Made by a program: the position numbers and the translations under genes
NCBI RefSeq assembly: GCF_022376445.1
Contig: NW_025955136.1
Span: forward strand, 1 to 64,000
DNA length: 64,000 nt
Direction of reading: 5' to 3'
Source of the DNA: Fomitopsis serialis
Lineage: Eukaryota > Basidiomycota > Agaricomycetes > Polyporales > Fomitopsidaceae
Shown: positions 21,523-33,300 of the stretch, one piece after another
Position numbering within the stretch: position 1 is the first letter of the stretch
Layout of the letters: every line of letters begins with the position of its first letter
The notes under the pieces: model-generated
What the model saw: only the letters and a program-made list of their open reading frames with translations
Told to the model about the DNA's origin: nothing
The model's database searches: none

Positions 21523-23862
21523 TCATAGGTCTTTTGTCGCCTGTGACGTCAAGACGTAGGTCCACGAATTCCAGTTGTCCTGCATAGGAATGTGGCCAAG
21601 ATGTGCTGCCCTGGCCGGTGGATCACACATAGGAATGTGGCCTAGATGCACCGCCTTTTCCGGTGGGTCGAATAGGGGTGGCTGCTCGATGTTCAGCTCG
21701 ACGTAGCACGTGGAGACGAATATCTTGAGGAAGCCCACTGCGTTATCAGAATGGGTTTCCGGCCGCGTGAATCGTAGAGGGTTGGTACCAAATCCGCCAT
21801 AGCCAATACAAATGTGGCCTTTGACTGGAAGAGGTGCTTCACAGGTGCCCCATCGAGGTGAAAACAGCTCCTGTGCAGGGATGTCAATGAACAATATAAC
21901 TCCAAAGAGCTCAGCGCTCAGGACACACACCTTGACAGCGTAAGTACTCGGATCAAAGAAGTACACGTATGGAAAGAGATCGATGCTCGAATTGTTGACC
22001 AGCGTGAAGCCGTATTGGCGATCAAAGTTCGTTATCATGGCCTCCTCCACAGGCTTTGGGATATGGAAGTGACGAGGATCGGCCCACTTTTGGCCATCAA
22101 TATTCCCCGAGCAGCGACTAGCATCGGTTTTGTGGCAGTAGAGCGATGTCATGCCCTGCACAGTGCGAAGGACGACCTCTTCTCCTCGGCCGAGACGACT
22201 GTGAGACTGCTCCCATGCCTCGCAGACCGTCTCCACCATTTCCTCCAGAGCGTGCATTTGGACGGTTAGGCGGAGTTCCTTGTCAACCGCAACGTCCACA
22301 TTGGACCGATATAGGTGGAAGTTGAAACGGGAAATCGCGTCCAGAACGCCTGTTGCATGCGCCGACGACCTGCCAGCAACCTCCAAAACGCGCCTGCTGC
22401 CGAAGAAACGTGTGACGAGTGGATCGAACCTCTCGATACGCCAACCACCCGGAATGGCATCTAGTGTTAGGTCGAAGGCGTCCTCGTCATGCGTCACTCG
22501 ATAGAGCGCCCTGGTATTGATAGCAAGACCATCGTCCCCGGGGGTGCGACGGACATACACGCGCGTGGCGAGCGAAATTGGCTGGTTCCAGTGTGTGACG
22601 ACCACTCGTTGAGGGATCGAGGAGTCGAACTCTACACCGGCCGAGCGGCACGGCACCTCGCATGTCGTTGGCCACACATTCTCCGCCTCGAATATCACTC
22701 CACCTTTTGCTTGTATACCCGAAAGTGGTGGAGGTAAAGCGAACTGCGTCCCCTTGGTAATCCCATGAATTGTCCCGGCTCGCACGTGCCAAGTGTCCCC
22801 ATGTCTGATCAGGATGAATGAATCGGGGGCATCGGGAAGTCGACGCGTGCTGAAGAGCACCCTATCACTGTGGGTGCCATCGCACTGCGGATGTTGCTCA
22901 AGGAGCGAAGGGAGTGAGTGGATCGCGCGACGCGGAAGATCGTCCATCAAACGCGCATACGTGAGCGCCTCTAACCGCTCCCTCCCCATGGTGCGTAGTG
23001 TCTGGATCAGGTTGGCGGAAAATACACCGCGGACGTTCTCTGGCATCCCGGCTCCAGGTGAATCGTACGAGCAACGCATTTCCTTGGCTTTCTCAGTGGC
23101 GCGACACGCAGCCAACAAGATGTATGATGCGTCGCCTTGTATGCTGATGGGACTTCCCAAGATACAGCTCGGTCCGATGTGTGATGGCCCCATATCTCCT
23201 GGCCTAGTGTCGGGGGGATAGGTGTGGAATAACTTGGGGCAGACCTCACCGACACAGAGAGGTCTGCCCTCGCGGCCCGGGGATCTAGCTCCCTTGCCAT
23301 CCCTCCAGAGTGGCAACAGTCGAGGATAGCCGTCTAGCCGTGGCCAGAAATGATGAGTCACTCTCGACAGCATGACGGGAAGGCGCGAACATACGATGTT
23401 GTCACCCTTGCGGTCCGCCAATATCCGCATAAGCCCGTCAAGCGTTCGGTCAGATATCCCGTACTTGTCATCGTTCTTGTCCTCGTCCATGTAGTCGTAC
23501 GGGCAAATGAGCTCTATCAGATCATTCTGGGCAGGCCAGTGCTCTGGTGCACGAGCATAACTGCCATGCCCGGAGAAGAAGAAGATGAGAGCATCGCCGT
23601 GGTGAATGTCCGGATTGTTCCAGAAGTGGGCCTTGAACTCGTTGATAATAGCGGAACGGGTGGCCTCTCCGTTGATCAGTTTCGAAATCCTAGGCGTCGG
23701 TACGTCGAGGACATGTTTCAAGTAGTCCATGAAATCCTGAGCGTCGTTGATGCATCCCGACAAGTTAGGGACACTCGGAGAGTGGTATTCGTTGACGGCC
23801 ACCACGAATGCGAATATACGCGGAGCATTCGTGGGCTCAAACGTCAGAACCACGATCGACAC
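21523..23862 (-). CDS. Caspase-domain (peptidase C14/metacaspase-like) protein, copy A
   Basis: Three main exons: about 23862-23395, 23333-21931 and 21870-21523, with introns of 61 nt (GTATGT...CTAG) and 60 nt (GTGTGT...ACAG). The p20-like core has VVAVNEYHSP, INDAQDFMDYL, the catalytic His in FFFSGHGSYA and, after intron 1, the catalytic Cys in LDCCHSGG. A 450-residue C-terminal extension (WNQPISLATRVYVRRT, FPYVYFFDPSTYAVK, YGGFGTNP) is shared with copy B. One base is missing near 23131 compared with copy B (CC read as C). If intron 1 is left unspliced, the two shifts cancel and a 779-codon frame without the catalytic Cys appears. No ATG opens exon 1; an upstream exon (23916-24125) probably supplies it. 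Related fungal proteases act in cell death or stress; function here is inferred. Confidence 0.8.
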   Translation of the reverse strand: MSIVVLTFEPTNAPRIFAFVVAVNEYHSPSVPNLSGCINDAQDFMDYLKHVLDVPTPRISKLINGEATRSAIINEFKAHFWNNPDIHHGDALIFFFSGHGSYARAPEHWPAQNDLIELICPYDYMDEDKNDDKYGISDRTLDGLMRILADRKGDNIVCSRLPVMLSRVTHHFWPRLDGYPRLLPLWRDGKGARSPGREGRPLCVGEVCPKLFHTYPPDTRPGDMGPSHIGPSCILGSPISIQGDASYILLAACRATEKAKEMRCSYDSPGAGMPENVRGVFSANLIQTLRTMGRERLEALTYARLMDDLPRRAIHSLPSLLEQHPQCDGTHSDRVLFSTRRLPDAPDSFILIRHGDTWHVRAGTIHGITKGTQFALPPPLSGIQAKGGVIFEAENVWPTTCEVPCRSAGVEFDSSIPQRVVVTHWNQPISLATRVYVRRTPGDDGLAINTRALYRVTHDEDAFDLTLDAIPGGWRIERFDPLVTRFFGSRRVLEVAGRSSAHATGVLDAISRFNFHLYRSNVDVAVDKELRLTVQMHALEEMVETVCEAWEQSHSRLGRGEEVVLRTVQGMTSLYCHKTDASRCSGNIDGQKWADPRHFHIPKPVEEAMITNFDRQYGFTLVNNSSIDLFPYVYFFDPSTYAVKVCVLSAELFGVILFIDIPAQELFSPRWGTCEAPLPVKGHICIGYGGFGTNPLRFTRPETHSDNAVGFLKIFVSTCYVELNIEQPPLFDPPEKAVHLGHIPMCDPPARAAHLGHIPMQDNWNSWTYVLTSQATKDL

Positions 23863-23915
23863 CCACGAATGGCTTTGCAGGTTCTCTACTCAGTAAAGTC
23901 AGCGCGTGATTTGAT

Positions 23916-24125
23916 TTAATCAAATCTGCCGTACTCAAGCTCTGAGATGTAGCCGCTGTCGGGTGTAGTCGTCCTGGGTATGGGATCGATGTCGCGGCTA
24001 CTTCGTGAATGCATCAGCTTCAGCGTATACCTGCCACGGATAATTGCGGACCATTCTCTATCGCCAGCAAGATCTGAGTGATGCAGGGAGAAACGTGATT
24101 CTATAGAGGCCACACTGACATGCAT
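23916..24125 (-). CDS. Candidate 5' exon of caspase gene A
   Basis: A 69-codon frame (GDREWSAIIRGRYTLKL, SGYISELEYGRFD) lies directly upstream of exon 1. The same frame is conserved in copy B at about 41358-41563 with mostly conservative changes, which suggests coding. A GTACGG donor-like site occurs in both copies near its end. The AG acceptor present before copy B exon 1 (41607-41608) reads AA in copy A. The exact joining is not resolved. Confidence 0.4.
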   Translation of the reverse strand: MHVSVASIESRFSLHHSDLAGDREWSAIIRGRYTLKLMHSRSSRDIDPIPRTTTPDSGYISELEYGRFD

Positions 24126-25515
24126 AGTTAGTAACGCTTCGCTTGCACAGACCTAGGCGCATTCTCACATAGAACAATGTTCAACAGAAGACACGATCTT
24201 GTCGACTCGGCTGTGCATCACCATTGTAGTGCCTGTCTCCCGTAGAGTCGTAAAAAAAGGATGTGTCTGTGAGTGTGAGGATGTATGGCAGCGAGAGGCG
24301 ACATATATACCATGCCAGGGTCCTGAGCACTCACTGCGTCCATGGAGAACAGAGTTTCAACCCTCACACCTGTATCAGAACCACAGACCGCAGGGCTTGG
24401 TCTTCTAGAGGCTCCTGCGGTGAAGAACACATGCTGATAGACGCAGAGACACACGTATACGCACATGGAGTCAGCCTGCCTACTGAGTCCGAGCCTGCCG
24501 AACAAGGGTGCGTTAGTCAGGATTGCAATACAACTGTCTTCAACGTGAGTTTACGCACAGATATAGCTTCCATGCGGTATGTGTACAGAGAAGCTTCGTG
24601 TTCGACGAAGGTTTGCTGGTTTGCTGGTAGTCCAAGTGGTGCATCAGACCACTCATTGACAAAATATCACTTCCGATACAATCGGTGCAGGTTCCCTGAT
24701 AATCTTCAACGTCATGAGAACGGAAGATGCGATATATCTCCTGTACATAGAACGCTGGTCTTACCAATAAAACCAAGTTGCAAGTCTGACATGCTCGTGT
24801 CAACCCTAGAACCGGCAATTATGTCCTGGCTATGCGTTAACGACACTGCTCGACAACATGTAGAATGAACTCACTCGAATTCAGCAGACTCCGCTGTATC
24901 AGAGTACGGCAGTGCACTCAAGTTCATAGAGGCCTGTGAACAGGTTACATGGTGACTTGTTTCGTGCGGTCGCAACTTGCATGGCCTGCACGAACGTGGC
25001 GTTGGACACACGTCCACAGGTTCTATGTAAGAGAGGCATTGAGTCTAAAGTTCAAACACTCGGGCTTTCACTCATCGACAACACTAGGAGCATACTGTAT
25101 GGTTCCGTGCTCTGCAGAAGGACGTGGCTAGCTGGCTTGGCTCCTGCATGTCCAGATGATTCTCCGAACGCTGTCGGTGTGTACGAGCACTGGCAGGGTC
25201 CGAGCGGTAGAAGGCGACTTAAACGGGGAGCACCATACCTGAGAACGACGTGATTTCCAATCAATAAGTTCTATACCCTGCCTATCCGAGTCCACATGTC
25301 CGCACCTGCAAGAGGCAGCGCCCATCGAGGAACGGAATACCATCCGCGTGTCATTCGTTGAGGGAAGCAGAATGAACCGCAACCGCCGCGGCGGCAGGAC
25401 CCAAAACTCACGAGCTTGGTTCCGGTGGTATCCTGACATGCGGCATCAGCCCTATGCTTCAGCAACTTCTGAAAGCTGTCAATGTCACGAGAGATGCTTA
25501 TGATAGCTATGATCA

Positions 25516-26017
25516 ACACGAATACAATAGGTTCTGCCGCTTCTCGTGTAAACAACTTGAAGTGGCCACCAAAAGCGAAAACTCACTAGTACTCGTAATA
25601 TATGTCCCCCGACCTATGGCATAGAGGGTTGGCCTCGCATTCCAGACATGTCGCCCTACGCCCTTGCTTTAGATGGTATGTGGTTGGAAGATGAACGTGC
25701 CAGGACCAAGTATAAGACACCGGGTGGCGCTCCACTGAGCGAGGAGAGCGGAAGCCCAGGTAGACGCCCAAACCGGTCAGTCAGTGAGTACGTAGGAGTG
25801 TCAAACGTTGTCATCTGCCGACTCGAAGAACCTGTATGGCAGAGCTTCGTATCCAGAACACCACTTCCACACCCGCCACCTCAGTGATCCACGTAGGGAA
25901 TCTGCATGATACATTGACATTGCTATTCGTTACAACTCGTTCGTATACTCGGGATGAAGACAAGCCAGACCACCCAATCGCGACTCCACTATCCGCAAGA
26001 AGCTCAAAAAGCGCGAT
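25516..26017. other. Intergenic, 3' flank of catalase
   Basis: No gene seen. It is unique sequence between arm A of the inverted duplication and the catalase stop. Confidence 0.45.
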
Positions 26018-28069
26018 CTATGCAGAGGCGAAAGCCTGAAAGCGGATAGCCTCAGACGCAGACGCAACCTTGAGCGGCGGGACACCCGGAGCCATGCCGA
26101 TGCCCTTCGCAATGCGGTCAGACAGGCTCTGGTCGACAGTGGCGAAGTACGAGACTGTTATGGTAGGGCGCATCAGTGACACTGATTGCAATGGAGAGAA
26201 ACGAGGTGACGTACGCGTTCGGGTCTTGACCTCCTTGCTCTTCGCGTTCTTGAGGTGAACGACGACGTTGTGGACGAGGTGCTCCCGGTCGGTGTCGTTG
26301 AACACCTTGAGCCACAAAGCGCGGGGCTGCTCGAAGTCGACTAGAGAAGATGCGGATGTGAACGGGGATCCCTGCCGATACGATGGGAATGTACTCACGT
26401 TCCGTCACGAAGCTCAGGTCCGCGTTGGCGTGGCCGAGCCAGATCTCGTGCTTGACGCTCTCGTACGGCTTGGGCTTGTACCTGCAGACCCAGCGTTATC
26501 AGCCGCCTCGGTCAGATGCGCAGGCAGGTGACGCTTACTTGAGCGGCACAAGGCTGCTCTGGTAGTTCGGGCGACCACCCTGGCTGATGAAGGTCATCGC
26601 ACCATCACGCTGGAAGTTGGCGACAGGAGCGACGGGCGCGTTGACCGGCAGCTGGTTGTAGTTCACACCGAGACGATGTCTGACGGTGGGAAGCCGCATG
26701 GCATCAGTGTGCGTGCCGACAGATGGGAGGAGAACATTCCCACTGACCTGTGGGTGTCGGGGTAGGAGAAAAGACGGGACTGGAGGACAGGGTCGGCGGA
26801 CGCCTCAATGCCCGGCACCGAATGCGACGGCGAAACGCAGCCTGCTCGATCTCGGCGAAGTAGTTTTGCGGGTTCTCGTTGAGGACCAGCTTGCCGACGG
26901 GACGGAGCGGGTACTCCTTGTGCGGCCAGATCTTCGTCAAGTCAAGAATGTTGTAGCGGAACTTCTCAGCCTGTGCCGCAGTCATGGTTTGCTGACGGCG
27001 CCCGGACATCAGACGTGGCCACATGAATGACAAATCAGGTCACTTACCACGTATACAGTCCATGACGGGAAGTCGCCTCCCTCGATGGCCTCGAACAGGG
27101 ACTGAATACCGTAGTCGGGGTTCTCACCACCAATGCGGCCCGCCTCTGGCTCCGTCAGCTCCTTGGCACCTCCATCCTTCCTGACGTGGATCTGGACGTA
27201 GTGGAAGCTGCCGTCTTTGTTAACGAACTTGTATGTGTGGCCGGAGTAGCCGTGCATGTTGTGGAAGCCGTCGGGGTGCCCACGGTCGGAGAAGAGGATC
27301 ATGATCTGGTGGATCGACTCGGGGTTGAGCGACAAGTAGTCCTGCACGAAAATCTCAGCGATCCTGTTCTCATCATGCACGATGGGGACATACCCAGAAC
27401 ATGTCAGCATCCTTGAGGTGGGTCTGGGGGTCACGCTTCTGGGTGTGGATGAAGTGGGGAAACTTGGCGGGATCCCGGATGAAGAAGACAGGGGTGTTGT
27501 TGAAGACCCAGTCAAGGTTCCCCTCGTCCGTCTTGATCTTGATTGCGAAGCCTGAAAGATACCAAAGTCAGATCCGTACAATACCGCGAGTGGCTCTTCA
27601 TACCTCGAGGATCACGGGCGGTGTCCGCAGACCCGGCCTCACCGCCGACCGTCGAAAGCGAACCGTCGCCCTCGCCTTGTTGCCCACCTTCGAGAAGATC
27701 GACGCGCAAGAGAGGTCACTGATGTCGTGAGTGACCTCGAAGTAGCCGTGAGCACCAGCACCCTTGGCGTGCACAACACGCTCTGTGGCACGGGATGATC
27801 AGCGGATCCTCGACGTAAATCCGTTGCGTGGATACATACCAGGGATACGCTCGCGGTCGAAGTGGGCAAGCAGGTCAATGTGGTGGAAGTCTATTCCATC
27901 CCGGGTAAGTTCGCTGCACGACTACGAGAGCAATGTGCGACGTACCCTGAAGGAGGAGACCACCGTGGCTGCCGACGCGCTGGGCAGCGTATGGCTCCGC
28001 TACAGGCGCACCGGTGGAGGTGGTGTAGACAGCGTTGTCCTGGCTTGCGAAAACCTGCTTGGAAGGCAT
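26018..28069 (-). CDS. Monofunctional heme catalase, small-subunit type
   Basis: Ten exons on the minus strand: 28069-27946, 27890-27840, 27782-27604, 27551-27394, 27341-27048, 26991-26748, 26679-26539, 26481-26399, 26340-26215 and 26154-26018, joined by GT-AG introns of 52-68 nt. It converts hydrogen peroxide to water and oxygen. Visible are the distal His segment [17 protein letters not shown], the Asn region [32 protein letters not shown], and the proximal Tyr ligand in [10 protein letters not shown]. The assembled length is 1537 nt plus two missing bases, or 512 residues, normal for a small-subunit catalase. Both missing bases fall in TTT runs before TCG (about 27655 and about 26827), where TTT-TCG (Phe-Ser) is expected; these look like sequence errors. 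No peroxisomal SKL-type tail is seen. Confidence 0.9.
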
Positions 28070-28158
28070 ACTGAACGATTTCTCTTCTCAACGCGATGTA
28101 CGAGGCGCAATCTCTATAGGAAGAGGAGAGGCTGGAGAGGGTGGGAGAGGGACAGGGG

Positions 28159-28170
28159 GCTATTTAAATT
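28159..28170 (-). promoter_or_regulatory. TATA-like box of the catalase gene
   Basis: AATTTAAATAG on the minus strand lies about 90-100 bases upstream of the catalase ATG at 28069, a normal distance for a fungal TATA element with a short leader. Confidence 0.5.
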
Positions 28171-30360
28171 GCGGCGGCCTGCGCTCGAGCGGTCTCCCAC
28201 CGAAGCGTGATCTTCTGTGAGCGCGATGTCAGGGAACCTTGTCAGCTGTTCGCAAATACGCATTCCGGCTCGACTGGCCCCTTTGCGGGATTGACTAAGT
28301 CGCGTATGTGACCTGCTGAACACGGTCACGTGCCCCTGATTCAGCAGCCTGTCGCAGGAAGACGAATTGCAACGACTCACTCAGCCCCTTCCTCGATCGT
28401 TCGTTGTCTCCGTGACTTCGCACGAGACAGCCCATAATCCATCCGGGCACCATACGGGCGCCTTCCCGAGTGGCTGAAACCGGGTCTCCGAAAGGTCAGG
28501 TCGTAGCATACCATCTACGCAGCCAGCGGCCGGCGGCGTCGCGTTGCTGCCTGTCAGCGCATTGCTGAACTCTCTTTGGTGAACAATGATCCGTCAAAGT
28601 CGTAAAAAGGCCGCTGACACGCCTTGCCCACCTTGCACGCATGGGTGTGGCGGAGGCGATGCCGGACCTGGCAAACCCGTCAGTCGGCAGACCGGAACCA
28701 GTAAGAGGCATACAAAACTCACAATGGAGCAGGGGTCTTGATGGGCATAATGCATCAGTCTTCTCCAAGCTTCACAGAAGACGAACGGACCAGGACGGAC
28801 ATCGAGCAGTCAGATCGATCTCCATGCGCGGTTTCGCGTTCTCCCCGCCAACCATCGTCCAGCTGACTGTCAGCGGGGTGCATAGCGGCCTAGTCCACCC
28901 GACTAGCACCACTATCCAAGAACTAGCCGGGTCCATGATGAGGACTGCACAGATGGCATCGGCGCTTATGCGATCATGCGACCCATTCGGTGGGCATGTC
29001 CCTGGAGAGCCGGGACAAGTAGGATGCGCACAGCTTCATGGGAAAACCGCTGCAGAAGTGTCGAATAGAGAGTCCCCGCCACGTTCCATCGATAATAGCA
29101 GCATGCCTAGGAGCGACGGAACGGTGAGCGGCTAGGAGCTCGCGACGGCCCCCGCCAGGACCAGTCATGGTGCGTAATCTGCTATTGTTCAGCACGTCTC
29201 AGCCGCTCCGTATCGCGACATTCCCCGAAAGTAAGACATGTGAGGTTCCAGATTGACCACAGTAAGCGGAGCAAGAAACTTCGTGCCAGGAAGGAGTCGG
29301 AGGCGCTGACGAGGTCGCAGTGGCACATCTCTTGGCTCCGTGCAGGTACGGGTCGGTACGGCAGATCTGTTGCCAGAAAAAGATGGAAAGTAGATACGGT
29401 GGGAACGAACGTCGCGCCCTGTGAAAGTGACGCGTCGAGCGAGGACGGGCTTCGACGGCATTTGGTCCGTAGTTGACGTGGATTCCAACCTCCGCAGCAC
29501 CCAAGTACTCACAGTTGTCGGAACCGGAAGAGAGGTACGCCGTGTCGAACTGTCGGAACTGGGGATGAAGCGAACCTATGAAAGACGCATGTCATTGTCC
29601 TCTCACACGTACGCGTCGTTATACACGAGCTTCCGCGAGACGCCTTCTCATTGCACTGTCAGCAAGGCGGTAGAACAACGACCAACTACAATGAAACGAT
29701 ACTCACCAAACCGTGTCGTTGAGCGTCGACATAGCCGGGGAAAAGTAGAAGGCTAAAATAGATGGCGGTCCACACGGTAGCCAAAGGAAGCAACCGCGAG
29801 CTTCTCCTAGGTCGACCGTCTAAAGAAAGCCATGCCGTGAAACGACAGTGTACTCTCTCGCGCCATTCCGGACACGCGTATGGCCTCGAGAATCTTCGCA
29901 AATGCCACCTAACTAGTTTATTCGACTTCCATCGCACACGCAGCGGCATGATGCTGAATCACTGATACAGCGGCGTATGCAAAATGAGTCTACGCAGAGC
30001 ATTCGAAATCAACTAGATACAGCTTACCATTCCGATATGCCATGCTTCCAGTGGCCAACACTTCGCTGAGACCTGTGAATATCACAAATCAAAGGAAGGC
30101 TCATGAGCAGTATGGATGTGATAGTCAAACACACCGTTGTGTGCCCACACGGCGACCGTGACGCTCAGCCAAAATATGCCATGCACGTGATCCAACTTTC
30201 AAGAAGATCGCCGCCACTGACATTGATCTTGGCAGTCTGGTAGCCTGTATACGCTCTAAGCCTTCGTCCACGACCACCTCCTCTATCACTTAACATCTCT
30301 GCTAGTTTCCTGACTACTTAGGCTTGTCTCTGCCCTTATTTCTCAAACTCCTGCGACAAT
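28171..30360. other. Divergent intergenic region between catalase and MTR4
   Basis: About 2.2 kb without a recognisable gene. Short open frames occur on both strands (for example 29199-29504 and 29421-29756), but none has a known motif or convincing intron-linked partner. Confidence 0.4.
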
Positions 30361-33300
30361 ATGGATCTATTCGCATTTTTGGATGAGGCTGCTCCCGAAG
30401 ATGTGCCTATGGACGTGCAGGCAGAGAACAGTACGGCCAATGGTCACTCGGACAGGCGGAAACGCAAGGCAGAGTCTCCAGCACCGTCAAGATCCCCTAC
30501 TCCAGTGGCTAGTTCGCAAGAAAGGGACGGAGCACCAGAGGAGGGTCCTCCCACAAAGAGGCCGCGTGTAGCCTCGCCAAAACCCATGGTCGTGGACGAG
30601 GTCGAGATTGAAGCGAAGCGAGAAGTTGCTGCCAGCGCGGGCCTCACTGGGGGCGCAGAGGGTGGGCTGCGTCTTGAGCTTAAACATCAGGTGAGTCTGT
30701 TCGCGAAGACGAGCGTTCGGTTAGGGCTTGAGAACAGGCTGAGCCTCGTGTTGGCTTATTTCTGCCTGAAGTATGCAATGGTCTAGCCTGTTCGTCTTAT
30801 CTGGCTCGCAGCCTGAACTCTTCGCCGAGGCGCTAGCCTCCACGGCTGTGCGCAGACACTGAGTACTGAGCACGTACACCTAGGTCCGGCACCAAGTCGC
30901 AGTCCCCCCTGGATACCCATACGTGCCAATAGCAAATCATGTCCCTCCAGCAAAACCGGTGCGGGAATACAAGTTCACACTGGATCCTTTCCAACAAGTC
31001 TCCGTCCACGCAATACAACGAAACGAGAGTGTATTGGTCTCTGCTCATACCAGTGCTGGAAAGACGGTCGTAGCGGAGTATGCTATCGCACAATGTCTTC
31101 AAAGCAAGCAGCGTGTCATCTACACGAGTCCCATCAAGGCTAGTAGTCACGTCCCTGTACCGTACCTTCACGTCCCAATGAAAATTTCTGTAGGCCCTGA
31201 GTAACCAGAAATACCGAGAAATGTTAGCTGAGTTCGGCGACGTCGGTCTGATGACCGGGGACGTCACGATCAACCCTTCAGCGACATGTCTAGTGATGAC
31301 AACCGAAGTACGTCCCTCCACTCGGATATCGTGTACTGTACTCATGCGAAATGCAGATTCTACGTTCCATGCTGTACAGGGGCTCCGAAATCATGCGGGA
31401 AGTCGCATGGGTCATCTTGACGAAATCCATTATATGCGCGACAAGGAACGTGGCGTGGTCTGGGAGGAGACCATCATCCTTCTACCGCACACTGTACGCT
31501 ACGTCTTCCTGTCCGCTACGATTCCGAACGCCATGCAGTTCGCGGAGTGGATATGCAAGTCGCACGAGCAGCCCTGTCACGTCGTGTACACCGACTTCCG
31601 ACCGACGCCACTGCAACACTACCTGTTCCCTGCGGGCGGCGAGGGCATCTACCTCGTAGTCAACGAGAAGAGCGAGTTCCGAGAGGACAATTTCAGCAAG
31701 GCTATGGGCATGCTACAGGAGAGGCAGGGCGATGACCCCGCGGACCCGAAGAGTGGGAAGGGTCGCAAGGGGAAGTCCAAGAAGGGTGGCGACAAAAAAG
31801 GTGAGAGACATCGCACCGCTGCCGGAAGTCTGCTAACGTCCCCCAGGCTCGTCGGACATCCAGAAAATCGTAAAGATGATCATGCTGAAGAACTACAACC
31901 CGGTCATCATCTTCGCCTTCAGCAAGCGCGAGTGCGAGGGCCTCGCGCTGACCATGTCTAAGATGGAGTTCAACTCGACGGACGAGCAGGATCTTGTCAC
32001 GAGCATCTTCAACAACGCGATTGACAACCTCGCGGAGGACGACCGCAAGCTCCCGCAAATATTGAACCTCTTGCCCCTTCTGAAACGCGGTATCGGCATT
32101 CACCACGGCGGGCTTCTCCCCATCTTGAAAGAGGTCATAGAAATTCTCTTCCAAGAGGGTCTCATCAAGGTCCTCTTCGCAACAGAAACGTTCTCCATCG
32201 GGCTCAATATGCCGGCTAAGACGGTCGTCTTCACCGCCGCACGTAAGTTCGACGGGCGGGAGTTCCGCAACCTGTCGTCGGGCGAGTACATTCAGATGTC
32301 CGGGCGCGCCGGCCGTCGTGGCCTCGACGATCGCGGCGTGGTCATCATGATGTGCGACGAAAAGCTCGAGCCGAGCGCAACGAAGGAGATGATCAAGGGC
32401 GAGGCGGACCGGCTCGACTCCGCGTTCCACCTCGGCTACAACATGGTGCTCAACCTGATGAAGGTGGAGGGTATCAGCCCCGAGTTCATGCTGGAGCGAT
32501 GCTTCTTCCAGTTCCAGAGCAGCATGGGAGTGCCGCTGCTCGAAGACGGTTAGTGTCCCTACCAGCTACCGCGCGTGGCGATACGACTGCTGATATGTGC
32601 GTTCGATGACAGAACTTCGCCGCGAAGAAGAGCGGAAGCAGTCGATTGTAGTCGCTGACGAGGAGAGCGTTGCGGAGTATTACGAATACCGCCAGCAGCT
32701 GGATCAGATGGGCCAGGACTTCAGAGACGTCATCACGCACCCGAACTACAGCCTCCCGTTCTTCCAGCCCGGCCGCCTGGTGTGGATCAAGTATAAAGAC
32801 CTCGACTTTGGCTGGGGCGCTATCGTCAACTATCAGAAGCGCCTGCCGCCGAAGGTTCGTGACCGCGTTGTCAGACCACCCTGTGCACGGCCGCCATGGC
32901 TAACGTTTGTCATACCAGAACGTGCCCGTTGCGGGATTGGATGATGTACCGCCGCACGAACAGTACATCCTGGATGTCGTTCTGAGATGCGCCGAGAGTT
33001 CGTCATTACCGAAGGACCGGAACATCACTGTTGCGACACCTGGCGGAGTGCAGCCATGTTCGAAGGGCCAGAAGGGCACCCCGCTCATTGTCCCTGTGTT
33101 CCTCTCGACAGTCAAGGCAGTCAGCCGCTTGCGTACCAACCTACCGAAGGACCTACGCCCTCTCAATGCCCGTGAGACCGTGCAGAAAATCGTGCAGGAG
33201 GTTGAGCGCCGCTTCCCTGACGGTCCTACTCTGCTCGACCCCGTACAAGACATGGAGATTAATGACGACAAGTTCAAGGCCCTCGTGAAGAAGATTGACC

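Larger units (their letters stand above)
21207..25515 (+). repeat. Inverted duplication, arm A (about 4.3 kb)
   Basis: This segment is repeated in reverse orientation at about 39885-44293. Shared landmarks in matching order are the F-box 3' part, the complete caspase-domain gene, a conserved upstream exon-like frame and about 1.4 kb of non-coding flank. The right limit is seen where CACGAGCTTGGTT...CTTATGA(T/C)AGCTA still aligns and sequence then diverges. Both coding and non-coding parts have substitutions and small indels, so the duplication is not brand new. Confidence 0.85.

Noticed and set aside
21523..23862. A single 779-codon caspase gene without introns
   Set aside because: Copy B shows a normal intron at the same place and the catalytic Cys appears only after splicing; the long frame arises from unspliced intron 1, a missing base and an intron 2 of 60 nt.
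26018..28069. Catalase as a pseudogene
   Set aside because: Both frame breaks are single-base shortages in T runs, all splice sites are intact and no in-frame stop occurs in the true frame; sequence error is more likely.
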